Source of the DNA: Dethiosulfatibacter aminovorans DSM 17477
GTDB lineage: Bacteria > Bacillota > Clostridia > Tissierellales > Dethiosulfatibacteraceae
Direction of reading: 5' to 3'
Assembly: GCF_900142005.1 (NCBI RefSeq)
Contig: NZ_FQZL01000007.1
Span: 62,001 to 126,000 of the forward strand
DNA length: 64,000 nt
The position numbers and the translations under genes were made by a program. Positions 1 through 8,797 of this stretch are shown here, one piece after another (the stretch's first letter is position 1; every line of letters begins with the position of its first letter). The notes below the pieces were generated by a model. It ran no database searches and was not told where the DNA came from. It saw nothing but the letters and a program-made list of their open reading frames with translations.

Positions 1-1242
1 AACTATCTTTACGACGTATCCTACGAAGATATCCTTGAAGGACTCTACAAGGGCATGTTTGAAAATCTGGATGATTACAGCGTATTCTTCACTGCAGAAG
101 AATACAAGGAGTTCACAACAGACATGTCTGGAGAATTCACCGGTGTGGGTATACAGATAATTAACGAAAACGACTTCATAAGAGTTGTGACCCCCCTCCA
201 TGAGTCTCCGGCAGAAAAAGCCGGCCTAATGGCCAAGGATATAATCAGATATGTTGACGGTGTGGACATAAAGGGATACACCACAGACGAAGCAGCCAGC
301 ATGATCAGAGGCCCTGTAGGCACAACTGTAATCCTGGGAATAGACAGGAACGGAGAAATAATCAACATACCCGTAGTCAGGGACAACATAGTAATAAGCT
401 CAGTATTTTCCGAGATAATGGAAGACAATATTGGATACCTGAAAATCACGCAATTCAACTCCAACACCTTGGAACTCATAGCCGAACACATGGAATCTTT
501 CATGGATGCAGGTGTTGAAAAGCTTGTAATAGACCTTAGGAACAATCCGGGTGGAAGCTTGAGCGAAGTACTGAACACTCTTGACCTTTTCGTTCCTGCA
601 GGTCCCCTTGCATATGTAATAAAGGCAAACGGGGAAGAAACGGAGTACACCAGCAGCCTTCAGGTGCAAAATTTCGAGCTCGCCGTACTGGTAAATGAAG
701 GAAGTGCAAGTGCATCTGAAATATTTGCAGGAGCAGTCCAGGACAGGGATGCAGGAACAATAATCGGAACTACAACCTTCGGAAAGGGAGTTGTACAGTC
801 ACTTTATCCTCTTAAGGACGGCAGTGCAATGAAGCTTACCACTGCAGAATACCTGACAGCCGGAAGAAACCATGTTCACGGAGTAGGAATAACCCCTGAC
901 ATAATCATTGAAAACAAAAAACCTCTTTCTGAAATGGATACATCGGATATCCCCGAGTTCGACAAGAAAAGAAAGCCCGATGTCGGAATTGTAGGACTTG
1001 ACGTACTGGCTTCCGAAAAGATTTTAAAAATTCTCGGCTATCCAGTCAGCGGTCCAGACGGCATCTTCGATGAGAACCTGAAGAAGCAGATAGCACAGTT
1101 CCAGTCCGACAAGGGACTCTATCCTTACGGAATACTGGACTTCACTACACAGGATACGCTTAAGACAACACTGGACAATTACTCGGTGGATACGAGTGTT
1201 GACCTGCAGCTTGAGAAGGCGCTGGAGGTTCTTGGACAGTAA
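1..1242 (+). CDS. S41 family C-terminal processing peptidase (5' end outside window)
   Basis: The reading frame is open from the first base, so the N-terminus lies upstream. The visible part holds a PDZ domain (roughly from the VGIQI stretch to the RNGEI stretch), then the S41 serine protease core with the NEGSASASE nucleophile motif and the TFGKG lysine of the Ser-Lys dyad. A C-terminal peptidoglycan-binding-like repeat follows (ILGYPVSGPDGIFDENLKKQ). Such proteins are secreted or membrane-anchored and trim C-termini of envelope proteins; in spore formers CtpB acts in sigma-K activation. The gene ends on a terminator and is not linked to the convergent arc genes. The family call is firm; the target protein cannot be told. 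Confidence 0.93.
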   Translation, partial: NYLYDVSYEDILEGLYKGMFENLDDYSVFFTAEEYKEFTTDMSGEFTGVGIQIINENDFIRVVTPLHESPAEKAGLMAKDIIRYVDGVDIKGYTTDEAASMIRGPVGTTVILGIDRNGEIINIPVVRDNIVISSVFSEIMEDNIGYLKITQFNSNTLELIAEHMESFMDAGVEKLVIDLRNNPGGSLSEVLNTLDLFVPAGPLAYVIKANGEETEYTSSLQVQNFELAVLVNEGSASASEIFAGAVQDRDAGTIIGTTTFGKGVVQSLYPLKDGSAMKLTTAEYLTAGRNHVHGVGITPDIIIENKKPLSEMDTSDIPEFDKKRKPDVGIVGLDVLASEKILKILGYPVSGPDGIFDENLKKQIAQFQSDKGLYPYGILDFTTQDTLKTTLDNYSVDTSVDLQLEKALEVLGQ

Positions 1243-1285
1243 AAAAAAGCTCCCGAGCGGCTGTACATCGCAAAGGGGCTTTTTT
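1243..1285 (+). terminator. Intrinsic terminator after the S41 protease gene
   Basis: The stem AAAAAAGCTCC / GGGGCTTTTTT (one wobble pair) begins right after the stop codon and ends in a T run. Confidence 0.75.
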
Positions 1286-1293
1286 CTAGCTTA

Positions 1294-1355
1294 AGAAAGT
1301 TGTGATAAGCATAACACCCCAAAACATTGGTGTTTTGCATGTAAGGATACTTTCT
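1294..1355 (+). repeat. Hairpin repeat with conserved AAGGATACTTTCT 3' side, copy 1
   Basis: An outer pair AGAAAGT / ACTTTCT encloses the hairpin CAAAACA-TTGG-TGTTTTG. The 3' side TAAGGATACTTTCTA recurs on the minus strand at 23093-23156 around a hairpin of different sequence. It lies between the convergent S41 protease and arcC genes. Function unknown. Confidence 0.5.
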
Positions 1356-1440
1356 ACGCAGTTTGCGCGGCAGAGCCGCTAAGTAGTTGGTTGTATTTTT
1401 GTATTTTATGGATTATTTTGATTATCTTAGGTTCGTATTC

Positions 1441-2406
1441 TTATACTTCTGAAAGTTTCTTCGCTACTATAGTTGTTCCTGTCTTTCCATGAAGTGCATT
1501 CTCAGCTTGTGCAAGTGAAGTGATTACGGCCTTTCTTCCCGGTTTTGAGTCTGCAAACATTACAGCAGCCTTTACCTTTGGAAGCATGCTTCCAGGAGCG
1601 AAGTGTCCTTCTTCCATGTACTTTCTTGCTTCGTCGCAGGTAAGCTGGTCAAGGTTCTTCTGGTCGGGCTTGTTGAAGTTGATTGCAACCTGCTCAACCT
1701 CTGTAAGGATAAGCAATACATCAGCATCGATTGACTCTGCAAGCTTTTCAGCAGCAAGGTCCTTGTCGATAACTGCAGCCACGCCCTCGTATCCGCCCTG
1801 GCCGTCTTCCACTACAGGGATTCCGCCGCCGCCGCACATGATAACAATAGTAGAGTTCCACAGTCTTCCAAGAGTATCAACCTCAACGATTTTCTGTGGC
1901 ATTGGTGAAGGTACAACTCTTCTCCATCCTCTTCCTGCGTCTTCTTTCATTGTATAGCCTTTTTCTTCAGCTATTGCTTTTGCTTCTTCTTCAGTGTAGA
2001 AAGGACCTATTGGCTTTCTAGGATTCTGGAATGCCTCATCGTCCTTGTCAACAGCAACCTGCGTAAGGATAGTTGTAACGGGAAGGTCCCTGTCTCTCAT
2101 TCTAAGAGCCTTCTTCAAGCTTTGCTGGATGTGGTATCCGATGTATCCCTGGCTCATCGCTCCGCAAACGTCAAAAGGCATTGGAGGAGTTACATCCTTT
2201 GCCGCCTCAGATGCAAGAAGTATTCTTCCAACCTGTGGTCCGTTTCCGTGTACGATTGCCATTTCATATCCGTGTGAGCTTATGTCAGCCAGCACTTCAC
2301 AAGTCTGAGCAACAACTTTTAATTGTTCTTCCGAGGTTGCCGGTCTTCCTTTTTCTTGTAGTGCGTTTCCGCCAAGGGCGATAACCACCTTAGGTATCTT
2401 ATTCAT
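1441..2406 (-). CDS. arcC: Carbamate kinase
   Basis: This cytosolic enzyme is the last step of the arginine deiminase pathway: carbamoyl phosphate plus ADP gives ATP, CO2 and ammonia. The 321-residue length fits the family. Typical motifs are the N-terminal VVIALGGNAL phosphate loop, HGNGPQVG, and the central CGGGGIPV stretch. It starts at ATG 2406 behind AGGAGG. It is the last gene of arcA-arcB-arcC on the minus strand. The 164-bp gap from arcB holds two hairpins and no clear promoter, so it is probably cotranscribed. Confidence 0.97.
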   Translation of the reverse strand: MNKIPKVVIALGGNALQEKGRPATSEEQLKVVAQTCEVLADISSHGYEMAIVHGNGPQVGRILLASEAAKDVTPPMPFDVCGAMSQGYIGYHIQQSLKKALRMRDRDLPVTTILTQVAVDKDDEAFQNPRKPIGPFYTEEEAKAIAEEKGYTMKEDAGRGWRRVVPSPMPQKIVEVDTLGRLWNSTIVIMCGGGGIPVVEDGQGGYEGVAAVIDKDLAAEKLAESIDADVLLILTEVEQVAINFNKPDQKNLDQLTCDEARKYMEEGHFAPGSMLPKVKAAVMFADSKPGRKAVITSLAQAENALHGKTGTTIVAKKLSEV

Positions 2407-2459
2407 AATTTGCCTCCTAAATTTACTTTTCGTTAATGAAATCGTTTTCCTCTTGTTAG

Positions 2460-2555
2460 GCTGTGTGTTTTGCCATCACACAGCACTTCTGATATAGTTA
2501 TGGTTTTGCAATGGGCCTTCCAGCTCAGGAAAACCCATCTTGTAAAGCACCTTGG
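2460..2555 (-). other. Two intercistronic hairpins between arcB and arcC
   Basis: GCTGTGTG / CACACAGC (2460-2484) and GCACC / GGTGC (about 2537-2555) are stems without a following T run. They could stabilise or process the arc mRNA. This is inference from pairing only. Confidence 0.35.
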
Positions 2556-2570
2556 AACGTGGTGCGTTGC

Positions 2571-3560
2571 TTATGCCATAGTTGCGACCATAACGGCCTT
2601 TATTGTATGCATTCTGTTTTCTGCTTCATCGAATACTTTCGAGTACTTGCTTCTGAATACTTCATCAGATACTTCCATTTCCTTAAGTCCGAACTTCTCT
2701 TCGATTTCCGCTCCAACAGTAGTCTTGTTGTCGTGGAATGCAGGTAGACAGTGAAGGAATATCATATCAGGATTTCCAGTTGCCTTAACCATGTCCATGT
2801 CTACTCTGTATGGCTCAAGAAGCTTGATTCTCTCTTCGAACTGATCCTCTTCACCCATTGACACCCAAACATCAGTGTAGATTACATCAGCGTCCTTGAC
2901 ACCTTCTGCAATATTGTCAGTAAGCTCGATTACGGCTCCAGTCTCTTTAGCAACTTCTCTCATTTCAGCAACAAGTTCTTCTGAAGGGAAAAGCTCTTTT
3001 GGTGCAACTCCTACGAAATGCATACCCATCTTGGCAGCACCTATCATCAAAGAGTTACCCATGTTGTTTCTAGCATCTCCAACGTATACGAACTTAACCT
3101 TGTTAAGAGGCTTTGCGATGTGCTCTTCAACAGTCAGGAAATCTGCAAGGATCTGAGTCGGGTGGTAAAGGTCTGTAAGACCGTTCCATACAGGTACTCC
3201 AGCGTGTGCAGCAAGATCATCAACAGTTTCCTGCTTGAATCCCCTGAACTCGATTCCATCGTAGAATCTTCCGAGAACCTTTGCAGTATCTTCGATAGTC
3301 TCTTTCTTGCCCATTTGAGACTGAGTCAGGAATGTAACATTTGCTCCCTCGTCGAAAGCAGCCACTTCGAAAGCACATCTGGTTCTTGTAGAAGTCTTTT
3401 CGAAAAGAAGTACTACGTTCTTTCCTTTAAGAAGGTCGTTCTTGATTCCTGCTCTTTTCTTTCTCTTAAGATCCATTGACAGGTCAAGCATGAATCTGAT
3501 TTCTTCCGGTGTGAAGTCCTTAAGTGTGATAAAGTTTCTTCCTTTTAAATTTACTGGCAT
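2571..3560 (-). CDS. arcB: Ornithine carbamoyltransferase (catabolic, arc operon)
   Basis: In the deiminase pathway this enzyme phosphorolyses citrulline to ornithine and carbamoyl phosphate. Visible signatures are the carbamoyl-phosphate loop STRTR and the ornithine-site motif HCLPAFHD. An ATG 12 nt further upstream is in frame, but GGAGG sits right behind it, which makes ATG 3560 ([10 protein letters not shown]) the real start with a normal spacing. The protein is then 329 aa, the usual size. It lies between arcA and arcC. A biosynthetic role cannot be excluded from sequence alone; the context makes the catabolic role far more likely. Confidence 0.96.
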   Translation of the reverse strand: MPVNLKGRNFITLKDFTPEEIRFMLDLSMDLKRKKRAGIKNDLLKGKNVVLLFEKTSTRTRCAFEVAAFDEGANVTFLTQSQMGKKETIEDTAKVLGRFYDGIEFRGFKQETVDDLAAHAGVPVWNGLTDLYHPTQILADFLTVEEHIAKPLNKVKFVYVGDARNNMGNSLMIGAAKMGMHFVGVAPKELFPSEELVAEMREVAKETGAVIELTDNIAEGVKDADVIYTDVWVSMGEEDQFEERIKLLEPYRVDMDMVKATGNPDMIFLHCLPAFHDNKTTVGAEIEEKFGLKEMEVSDEVFRSKYSKVFDEAENRMHTIKAVMVATMA

Positions 3561-3636
3561 TTTTTCCTCCATTATTTAGCCACTCAGTGGCATCATTAAT
3601 TTATTTAATTCAATAACAGTTCACTAAAGCAAAGAA

Positions 3637-3680
3637 ACACTATCCACTTCGTGTCTACCGCAATTTCATTGCTGTGTCCT
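3637..3680. repeat. 44-bp direct repeat, copy 1 (arcB-arcA gap)
   Basis: It is identical to 3759-3802. It contains the small stems CAC-TTC-GTG and GCAAT-TTC-ATTGC. The two copies stand 122 bp apart in the arcA-arcB intergenic region. Confidence 0.8.
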
Positions 3681-3758
3681 CTGTCCCGGGAAAGTCTTGT
3701 TCAAAATCCCTTGATGCGTTGGTATTTTGATTTATTTCAAAGGTTACTTTCCCTATGG

Positions 3759-3802
3759 ACACTATCCACTTCGTGTCTACCGCAATTTCATTGCTGTGTC
3801 CT
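3759..3802. repeat. 44-bp direct repeat, copy 2, abutting the arcA stop codon
   Basis: It is identical to 3637-3680 and stops one base before the arcA stop codon (3804-3806). The duplication lies wholly in the arcA-arcB leader; it could affect processing of the polycistronic mRNA or be a slippage duplication. Confidence 0.8.
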
Positions 3803-3803
3803 G

Positions 3804-5021
3804 TTAAAGGTCGTCTCTCACCAGAGGCATGCTCATGCATCTTGGACCACCGCGGCCTCTAGACAATTCCGAACTTGGAATTACATGAGTCTTTACTCCT
3901 CTTTCTTCCAATATCTTATTTGTTACATAGTTTCTTGAATAGACCACAACTTCGCCAGGTTTTATGGCCAATGTGTTTGATCCGTCGTTCCACTGCTCCC
4001 TGGCGGCATCTATGGGGCTGTTGCCGCCGCACTTGATAAGCTCTACGTTGTTCAGATTCAAATGCTTGCAGAGAATGTTTTCAAGGGTGTCATTTTCCTC
4101 GTCGATTCTTATCTTTCCTTCATCAAGGGTAAGTGCGTAAACTGTAATGCCACCCTGGATGTTCGGATGTATTGTGAACTTGTCCCTGTCAACCATTGTG
4201 AACACCGTGTCAAGGTGCATGAATGACCTTGTCTTTGGTATGTCGAAGGCAAGAACTGTATCGAAGTCGTTTTCCGCCCTAAGAATCCTGTCAGCACATA
4301 TCTCTATTGCCGAAGGATCTGTTCTCTGAGATATTCCTATTGCTATTGTGTTTTTATCAAGTATCAGGATGTCTCCGCCTTCAAGGGCGAATCTGTCATC
4401 CCGGTCGTACCACAACGGTATATTGTAGTCTGCAAAATCAGGATGATGCTTGATGATATATTTCGTAAAAAGTGTTTCCCTGTTTCTTGTTGATGTCCTC
4501 ATCTTGTGAAGAGATATTCCGTCTGCTATTGAGGCAAAGGGGTCCCTTGTGAAATAAAGGTTGGGCATTGGGTCTATTATGAACGGATAGTCGTTGTCCA
4601 AATAGTCCTTCAATCCTCTTTTTGTGAAATTTGTAAGTTCAGTCTTTCTGAGTCCTGCCATCATCTTGTCTATAAGGACTCTCTTGTCAAACTGCAGGAA
4701 GTAGTCCATTAGAACCTCAAGTCTTTTTTCGTTCCATACTCCTGCCTCATGGAGGTATTCCCTGATGAGCATCTTCTTCACATCACAGTCTCCAATTGAT
4801 TCAGCTGCAAGATCCTCCAGATAAACAACCTCTACTCCGTTATCCTTCAATATCCTGGCAAATGCATCGTGCTCTTCCTGTGCTATCTTCAAATATGGGA
4901 TATCGTCAAAAAGAAGTCTTTCAAGATATTCAGGCATAAGGTTCTCAAGTTCCTGTCCTGGTCTGTGCAACAATACTTTCTTCAAGTTTCCTATTTCATT
5001 TGTAACGTTTATTGGTTTCAT
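3804..5021 (-). CDS. arcA: Arginine deiminase
   Basis: It hydrolyses arginine to citrulline and ammonia, the first step of the deiminase pathway. Seen: FTRDPFASI, the [10 protein letters not shown] histidine-containing motif, and the C-terminal [12 protein letters not shown] with the catalytic cysteine. The frame is open 17 codons further upstream, but AGAGGTG five bases before ATG 5021 decides the start ([11 protein letters not shown]), giving 405 aa, normal for ADI. It has its own promoter in the gap from the IclR gene, with a palindromic site filling the spacer, so control by that regulator is likely. It is first in arcA-arcB-arcC. Confidence 0.97.
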   Translation of the reverse strand: MKPINVTNEIGNLKKVLLHRPGQELENLMPEYLERLLFDDIPYLKIAQEEHDAFARILKDNGVEVVYLEDLAAESIGDCDVKKMLIREYLHEAGVWNEKRLEVLMDYFLQFDKRVLIDKMMAGLRKTELTNFTKRGLKDYLDNDYPFIIDPMPNLYFTRDPFASIADGISLHKMRTSTRNRETLFTKYIIKHHPDFADYNIPLWYDRDDRFALEGGDILILDKNTIAIGISQRTDPSAIEICADRILRAENDFDTVLAFDIPKTRSFMHLDTVFTMVDRDKFTIHPNIQGGITVYALTLDEGKIRIDEENDTLENILCKHLNLNNVELIKCGGNSPIDAAREQWNDGSNTLAIKPGEVVVYSRNYVTNKILEERGVKTHVIPSSELSRGRGGPRCMSMPLVRDDL

Positions 5022-5050
5022 AAATACACCTCTTTCATCTTTATACTTAT

Positions 5051-5079
5051 ATATTATGAAACAGCATTTCAAATGTCAA
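5051..5079 (-). promoter_or_regulatory. arcA promoter with IclR-type operator in its spacer
   Basis: On the minus strand a -35 TTGACA (5074-5079) and a -10 TAATAT (5051-5056) are separated by exactly 17 bp. That spacer is nearly filled by the palindrome TTGAAATGCTGTTTCAT (5056-5072), which closely matches the palindrome in the regulator's own promoter (5926-5942). Binding there should block RNA polymerase. Confidence 0.75.
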
Positions 5080-5111
5080 GAACTTTTTATATTTATACAG
5101 CTATTGTATAT

Positions 5112-5888
5112 TTATTCAGTTATTCCCAGGTCCTTTACTTCCTCTTCAATTCGCTTCACGGTATAAAACAATCTTTCTTTTATCATGTCCAGTCCTCTGT
5201 ATTGAAGTCTGCTTTTAGGTCCTGTGACGCTTATTACCGCTAATATTTCACCATTGATGCCGAAAACCGGCCTTCCCATACAGTATAATCCGTAATCATA
5301 TTCCTCGTCATCGACGGAGTATCCGTCTTCCAGAATCGATTTTCTTTGCTGCATAAAATCTTCAAATTTACATACAGACTTGATCGTTCTCTTCTTCGCT
5401 TTCCCCTTGCTGAAATACTCCTTGATCTCGTCTTCCGACTTGTGTGAAAGAAATACCTTTCCCGATGAAGAGCAGTTGTATGGTGCAACGGGTATCAACT
5501 TGGATACCAGGGATGTCTGTTCCCCCCTGACTCTTTCAATTATAAGAGCTGCATTTTCATAGTCGATTGCAATATTCACGGTTTCTTCAAGCTCGTTTGC
5601 CAGCTCTTCCATATATGGTTTAGCCACGGAATGTATGTTGATGTCTTCTTTTACTCTCTCGCTGTATTTGATGAACTTGCCTCCAAGAGTATATTTCTCG
5701 GTGCCGTGCATCTTTGTTACAAGCCCTCCCTTTGCCAGGGTGATGAGAATCCTGTAAACTGTAGCCTTTGGAAGATCCAACTCCTGAGATATTTCCGAAA
5801 CACCCAGTGCCTTGTGCGATTCGAATATTGCCTCCATAACACTTACTGCTCTTTCTATCATGGTTATATAATTATATTCTTCCTTCAA
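5112..5888 (-). CDS. IclR-family transcriptional regulator
   Basis: It has an N-terminal winged helix-turn-helix (about residues 8-70; ALGVSEISQELDLPKATVYR) and a C-terminal IclR effector domain (GKVFLSHKSEDEI, RPVFGINGEILAVISVTGP). The frame is open further upstream, but GGAGGTGA four bases before TTG 5888 (KEEYNYITMIERAV after the start) points to that codon, giving 258 aa, a normal IclR size. It is transcribed toward arcA. A perfect 17-bp palindrome sits on its own -35 box and a close copy sits in the arcA promoter, so it probably controls itself and arcABC, with arginine or a pathway product as a possible effector (inference). Confidence 0.9.
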   Translation of the reverse strand: MKEEYNYITMIERAVSVMEAIFESHKALGVSEISQELDLPKATVYRILITLAKGGLVTKMHGTEKYTLGGKFIKYSERVKEDINIHSVAKPYMEELANELEETVNIAIDYENAALIIERVRGEQTSLVSKLIPVAPYNCSSSGKVFLSHKSEDEIKEYFSKGKAKKRTIKSVCKFEDFMQQRKSILEDGYSVDDEEYDYGLYCMGRPVFGINGEILAVISVTGPKSRLQYRGLDMIKERLFYTVKRIEEEVKDLGITE

Positions 5889-5913
5889 TTCGTCACCTCC
5901 AGTCTGTACCCTC

Positions 5914-5942
5914 ATTATATCATTCTTGAAACAGTGTTTCAA
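5914..5942 (-). promoter_or_regulatory. Promoter and autoregulatory palindrome of the IclR gene
   Basis: Minus-strand -35 TTGAAA (5937-5942), 17 bp, -10 TATAAT (5914-5919). The perfect palindrome TTGAAACAGTGTTTCAA (5926-5942) covers the -35. A half-like site TTTTGAAACACC follows at about 5957-5968. Confidence 0.75.
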
Positions 5943-5991
5943 GTTATTTATATATTTTTTTGAAACACCTTTTCCAAGAAACCAAAGAGTC

Positions 5992-6016
5992 AACAAAAGG
6001 GTCGTTTCCTTTTGTT
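5992..6016. repeat. REP-like hairpin, site A
   Basis: The inverted repeat AACAAAAGG / CCTTTTGTT has a seven-base loop GTCGTTT. It is related to the hairpins near 13534 and 60381 and to the leader of the RAYT gene. Confidence 0.5.
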
Positions 6017-6034
6017 TTTCCCTGCTCTTTTAAT

Positions 6035-6066
6035 AAAAACAGGACCCTGGAAAGGGTCCTGTTTTT
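6035..6066. terminator. Bidirectional intrinsic terminator
   Basis: A 14-bp perfect stem AAAAACAGGACCCT / AGGGTCCTGTTTTT with loop GGAA, placed downstream of the small Cys-Cys protein gene. Confidence 0.85.
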
Positions 6067-6092
6067 ATTGTAAAATTAAGTTGTTTCGTTTT

Positions 6093-6386
6093 TTACAGCA
6101 GTCTGAGTCCCGTTACTTCCAGGGACTGTATACCCAGAAATTTTTTAGCCGTTATGACAAGTCCCTTCTTCTTCACGTCTGCTCCCTTGAAGAGGTATAC
6201 AGTATATCCGTCAATTTCAAACCTGTCGAATTTATCCACGCTTTCCAGGGGTTCTCCTGCCGTCACGGTAGGTTCTCCTATTTCAATACAACATCCTGCA
6301 ACAAACAAGTCTACAGTAACTGTTACCATATTCTTTTTTTCAAGATATTTTTTCGCCTTGTCCGTAAGTGTTATATTCATATTCAA
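6093..6386 (-). CDS. Small HesB-like protein with adjacent cysteines (CC/Se-motif type)
   Basis: A 97-aa protein with a conserved-looking GCCIEIGEPTV core, two neighbouring cysteines near residue 33, and a C-terminal FLGIQSLEVTGLRLL segment. The fold resembles HesB/IscA-like proteins, and I recall a clostridial family in which one of these cysteines can be selenocysteine; here it is coded as cysteine. A role in handling sulfur, selenium or iron-sulfur intermediates is possible but unproven. Two in-frame ATGs (6386 and 6380) compete for the start. It stands alone between the terminator and cstA. Confidence 0.65.
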   Translation of the reverse strand: MNMNITLTDKAKKYLEKKNMVTVTVDLFVAGCCIEIGEPTVTAGEPLESVDKFDRFEIDGYTVYLFKGADVKKKGLVITAKKFLGIQSLEVTGLRLL

Positions 6387-6472
6387 ACTTCCTTTCAGTA
6401 AGACTTAAACAAAATTCCAAAGTTTCAAGGGATTTTATTTAGATCTTACCTGTTTCAAATTAATTGCTTATG

Positions 6473-8107
6473 TTAGTTGGCTTTGCTGCCTGTTCTGTCA
6501 ACGGGTGACTTTGATGTAAGCACAGACCATGATTGCTTGGCCAGTACTATGGCAAGTACAAACAGTATGGCGCCTATAACTACCAGGATGTAATTTCCAC
6601 TTGCAATATTGCTCTTAACCAGCAGTATCAGAGCAAAGAATGTTACTACAAACATGAACACCATTGGTATTGAAAACATCTTGTAGTCTTTTCCCTGATT
6701 CTTCAACCAGGTTGCAACAGTCATCAATGCTATTGCTGCAAGAAGCTGGTTTGCAGAACCGAATATCGGCCATACCTTTGTATATCCAGCAACTCCCAGT
6801 AGTCCTCCCAGGGCTACGGTTACAAGAGTTGCAAAGAATTTGTTTGTAAGAAGGGCATTGCTTTCCTTTCCTGTTGCTGAATCAGAGTTGTCAAAGAATT
6901 CCTGGAATATGAATCTTCCGATTCTTGTTCCCGTATCAAGTGATGTAAGTGCAAATGCTGAAATTGCAAGAGCGACGAATGATTTACCAACATCCTTTGC
7001 CAATCCGAAACCAGTCATGAATTGTCCAACTCCATCTGCAAATACGTTTGTTGCTCCACCTGCCGATGCAAGTTCCGCCAGCTTGTCTGCTCCGATGTAT
7101 CCAGCTGTAATAAGTGCGATTACTGCCAATACACCTTCTATAAGCATTGATCCGTAACCTATGAGCTTTGTATCCCCTTCCCTGTCGACCTGTTTGGAAG
7201 TCGTACCTGAAGATACCAGCGAGTGGAATCCTGAAATCGCTCCACATGCAACTGTTACGAAAAGTATGGGGAACATAAGGCTTCCGTTTACATTGAATCC
7301 TGTTACTGCAGGAAGCTCAAGACCTGGTCTGTACACAATAAGTCCAAGAACCGCTCCACCTATCATTGCATAAAGCAGGTAGGAATTCAGGTAATCCCTT
7401 GGCTGTAGAAGAATCCAAACCGGTGCCACTGATGCTATGAAAATGTAGACAAGTGTAATTACATACCATGCGTTGAAGGAAAGTACTATGGGGTTGTTGA
7501 GTCCAAACCATATGCATCCTATCAATAGAACTACGCCAACAACCGTTGCCATACCCAAAGGTACATTCATTCTATTTACAGAAAATCCAAATGCTATTGC
7601 AAGGATTATGAAAAGAAGCGATGTAGTCGCAACTGCAGGTACAGCTACGAAGGTTTTAACAATTACATTGGCAAAGGCTGCTATTACCAGAAGAAGTGTA
7701 AGCCATGCAAATATTGAGAAAAGCTTCTTTCCTGATTCTCCAACATTCTTTTCTATTATGTGTCCAACTGATTTTCCTTCATGTCTTACGGATGCGAAAA
7801 GCGAACCGTAGTCATGTACACCACCGAAAAATATTGATCCTACGATAATCCATAGGAATACCGGAAGCCATCCGAACATGGCAGCCGCTATAGGTCCTAC
7901 AATTGGGCCCGCACCTGCTATAGATGCAAAGTGATGGCCAAGGAGCACAGGCGCCTTTGCCGGTACATAGTCGACACCGTCAGCCAGTTCATGTGCCGGT
8001 GTGGTTTTTGACAGATCAACTCCCCATTTCTTGGAAAGCCATGCTCCGTATGTAACGTAAGCAATTAAAAATATAACTATTGCGATTAAAACTAGAAATA
8101 AAGACAT
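6473..8107 (-). CDS. cstA: CstA-family carbon starvation transporter
   Basis: A 544-aa integral membrane protein with about 14-16 hydrophobic segments. It has the family hallmarks GHHFASIAGAGPIVGP near residue 57, GFHSLVSSGTTSKQ near 290, and TSLDTGTRIGRF near 390. CstA relatives take up peptides (CstA) or pyruvate by proton symport (BtsT/YjiY). It lies 53 bp behind a hypothetical gene, and both stand downstream of a LytS/LytTR pair whose sensor resembles the pyruvate sensor BtsS, so a pyruvate carrier is the better guess here. Expression should depend on the three repeats at 8798-8863. Confidence 0.93.
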   Translation of the reverse strand: MSLFLVLIAIVIFLIAYVTYGAWLSKKWGVDLSKTTPAHELADGVDYVPAKAPVLLGHHFASIAGAGPIVGPIAAAMFGWLPVFLWIIVGSIFFGGVHDYGSLFASVRHEGKSVGHIIEKNVGESGKKLFSIFAWLTLLLVIAAFANVIVKTFVAVPAVATTSLLFIILAIAFGFSVNRMNVPLGMATVVGVVLLIGCIWFGLNNPIVLSFNAWYVITLVYIFIASVAPVWILLQPRDYLNSYLLYAMIGGAVLGLIVYRPGLELPAVTGFNVNGSLMFPILFVTVACGAISGFHSLVSSGTTSKQVDREGDTKLIGYGSMLIEGVLAVIALITAGYIGADKLAELASAGGATNVFADGVGQFMTGFGLAKDVGKSFVALAISAFALTSLDTGTRIGRFIFQEFFDNSDSATGKESNALLTNKFFATLVTVALGGLLGVAGYTKVWPIFGSANQLLAAIALMTVATWLKNQGKDYKMFSIPMVFMFVVTFFALILLVKSNIASGNYILVVIGAILFVLAIVLAKQSWSVLTSKSPVDRTGSKAN

Positions 8108-8160
8108 ATTTGCCTCCTATTAAAATTTTTATGTTCAAAGGCCTTTCGGCACTTGAATCA

Positions 8161-8742
8161 TCATTTGGTATATGACAGAAGCTTGACTAATGGCATTTTT
8201 CCGATGGCCTTCAAAACAGTCGATTTTCCATCTCTTTTCTTGCCTTCATGCGGTTCATAAAATCTTGCCACCTTTTTTGCCTCGCGGCTTGTGGTCACCT
8301 TGCCCGACTCAAGCTCTACTATAATGAGCCTTATGGAAATCCAGCCGTGTAGTCCGAACTTGAAGGATTTTTGATACTTAAGCTTTTTTACTTTCTCCAA
8401 GGTTTCCTCATCCACCGGCTTTTGCGTCACTATGATTCCTGTAAATGTTGTTGTCATGTGCTCTTCACTAGGCTCTACAAAATCTTCAGCCGACTTCCTG
8501 ATGGTACTGAATACCCTGTCCACTTCCTTGAAGCTTACATCTTCCACCGTCTTGAAGAAGCAGTATTCGTTGTTTTCATATGCATAAAGCACAGTCTGCT
8601 TTGTAGCAATATATTTTTCATTTCTTATATGTGATTTGGCTGCAAGCTCAAATTCAATATTTCCTAATTTCATATTGTCCATTAAATCGAAATTTGCACT
8701 GAGCTTCTCAGAAACGTTTTCAAGATAAGTTTTATACTCCAT
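8161..8742 (-). CDS. Conserved hypothetical protein upstream of cstA
   Basis: A soluble protein of 193 aa that I cannot assign. It is charged, with no signal peptide or transmembrane segment. It has a central FGLHGWISIRLIIVELESGKV stretch and a C-terminal basic segment (KKVARFYEPHEGKKRDGK). An upstream in-frame ATG (8757) is possible, but AGGAGG seven bases before ATG 8742 favours MEYKTYLENV. It is first in a two-gene transcript with cstA and directly follows the LytTR target-like repeats, so it may be an accessory or modulator of the transporter. No function is claimed. Confidence 0.75.
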   Translation of the reverse strand: MEYKTYLENVSEKLSANFDLMDNMKLGNIEFELAAKSHIRNEKYIATKQTVLYAYENNEYCFFKTVEDVSFKEVDRVFSTIRKSAEDFVEPSEEHMTTTFTGIIVTQKPVDEETLEKVKKLKYQKSFKFGLHGWISIRLIIVELESGKVTTSREAKKVARFYEPHEGKKRDGKSTVLKAIGKMPLVKLLSYTK

Positions 8743-8763
8743 AAAGACCTCCTTCATGACTGC

Positions 8764-8769
8764 ATTTTA
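8764..8769 (-). promoter_or_regulatory. -10 box of the hypothetical gene/cstA promoter
   Basis: TAAAAT on the minus strand has no convincing -35 (CACAAC at the right place). The nearest regulator site ends 28 bp upstream, about position -41. A weak -35 next to an activator site is what an activator-dependent promoter looks like. Confidence 0.5.
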
Positions 8770-8797
8770 GCACTATCTTGTCGTTTGTTGTGGATTT

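Noticed and set aside
3018..3479. Plus-strand frame of 153 codons opposite arcB
   Set aside because: It is a complementary-strand shadow of a conserved enzyme gene with no start signals.
6012..6401. Plus-strand frame across the terminator and Cys-Cys protein gene
   Set aside because: It runs through a strong bidirectional terminator and is opposite a better gene with a plausible family.
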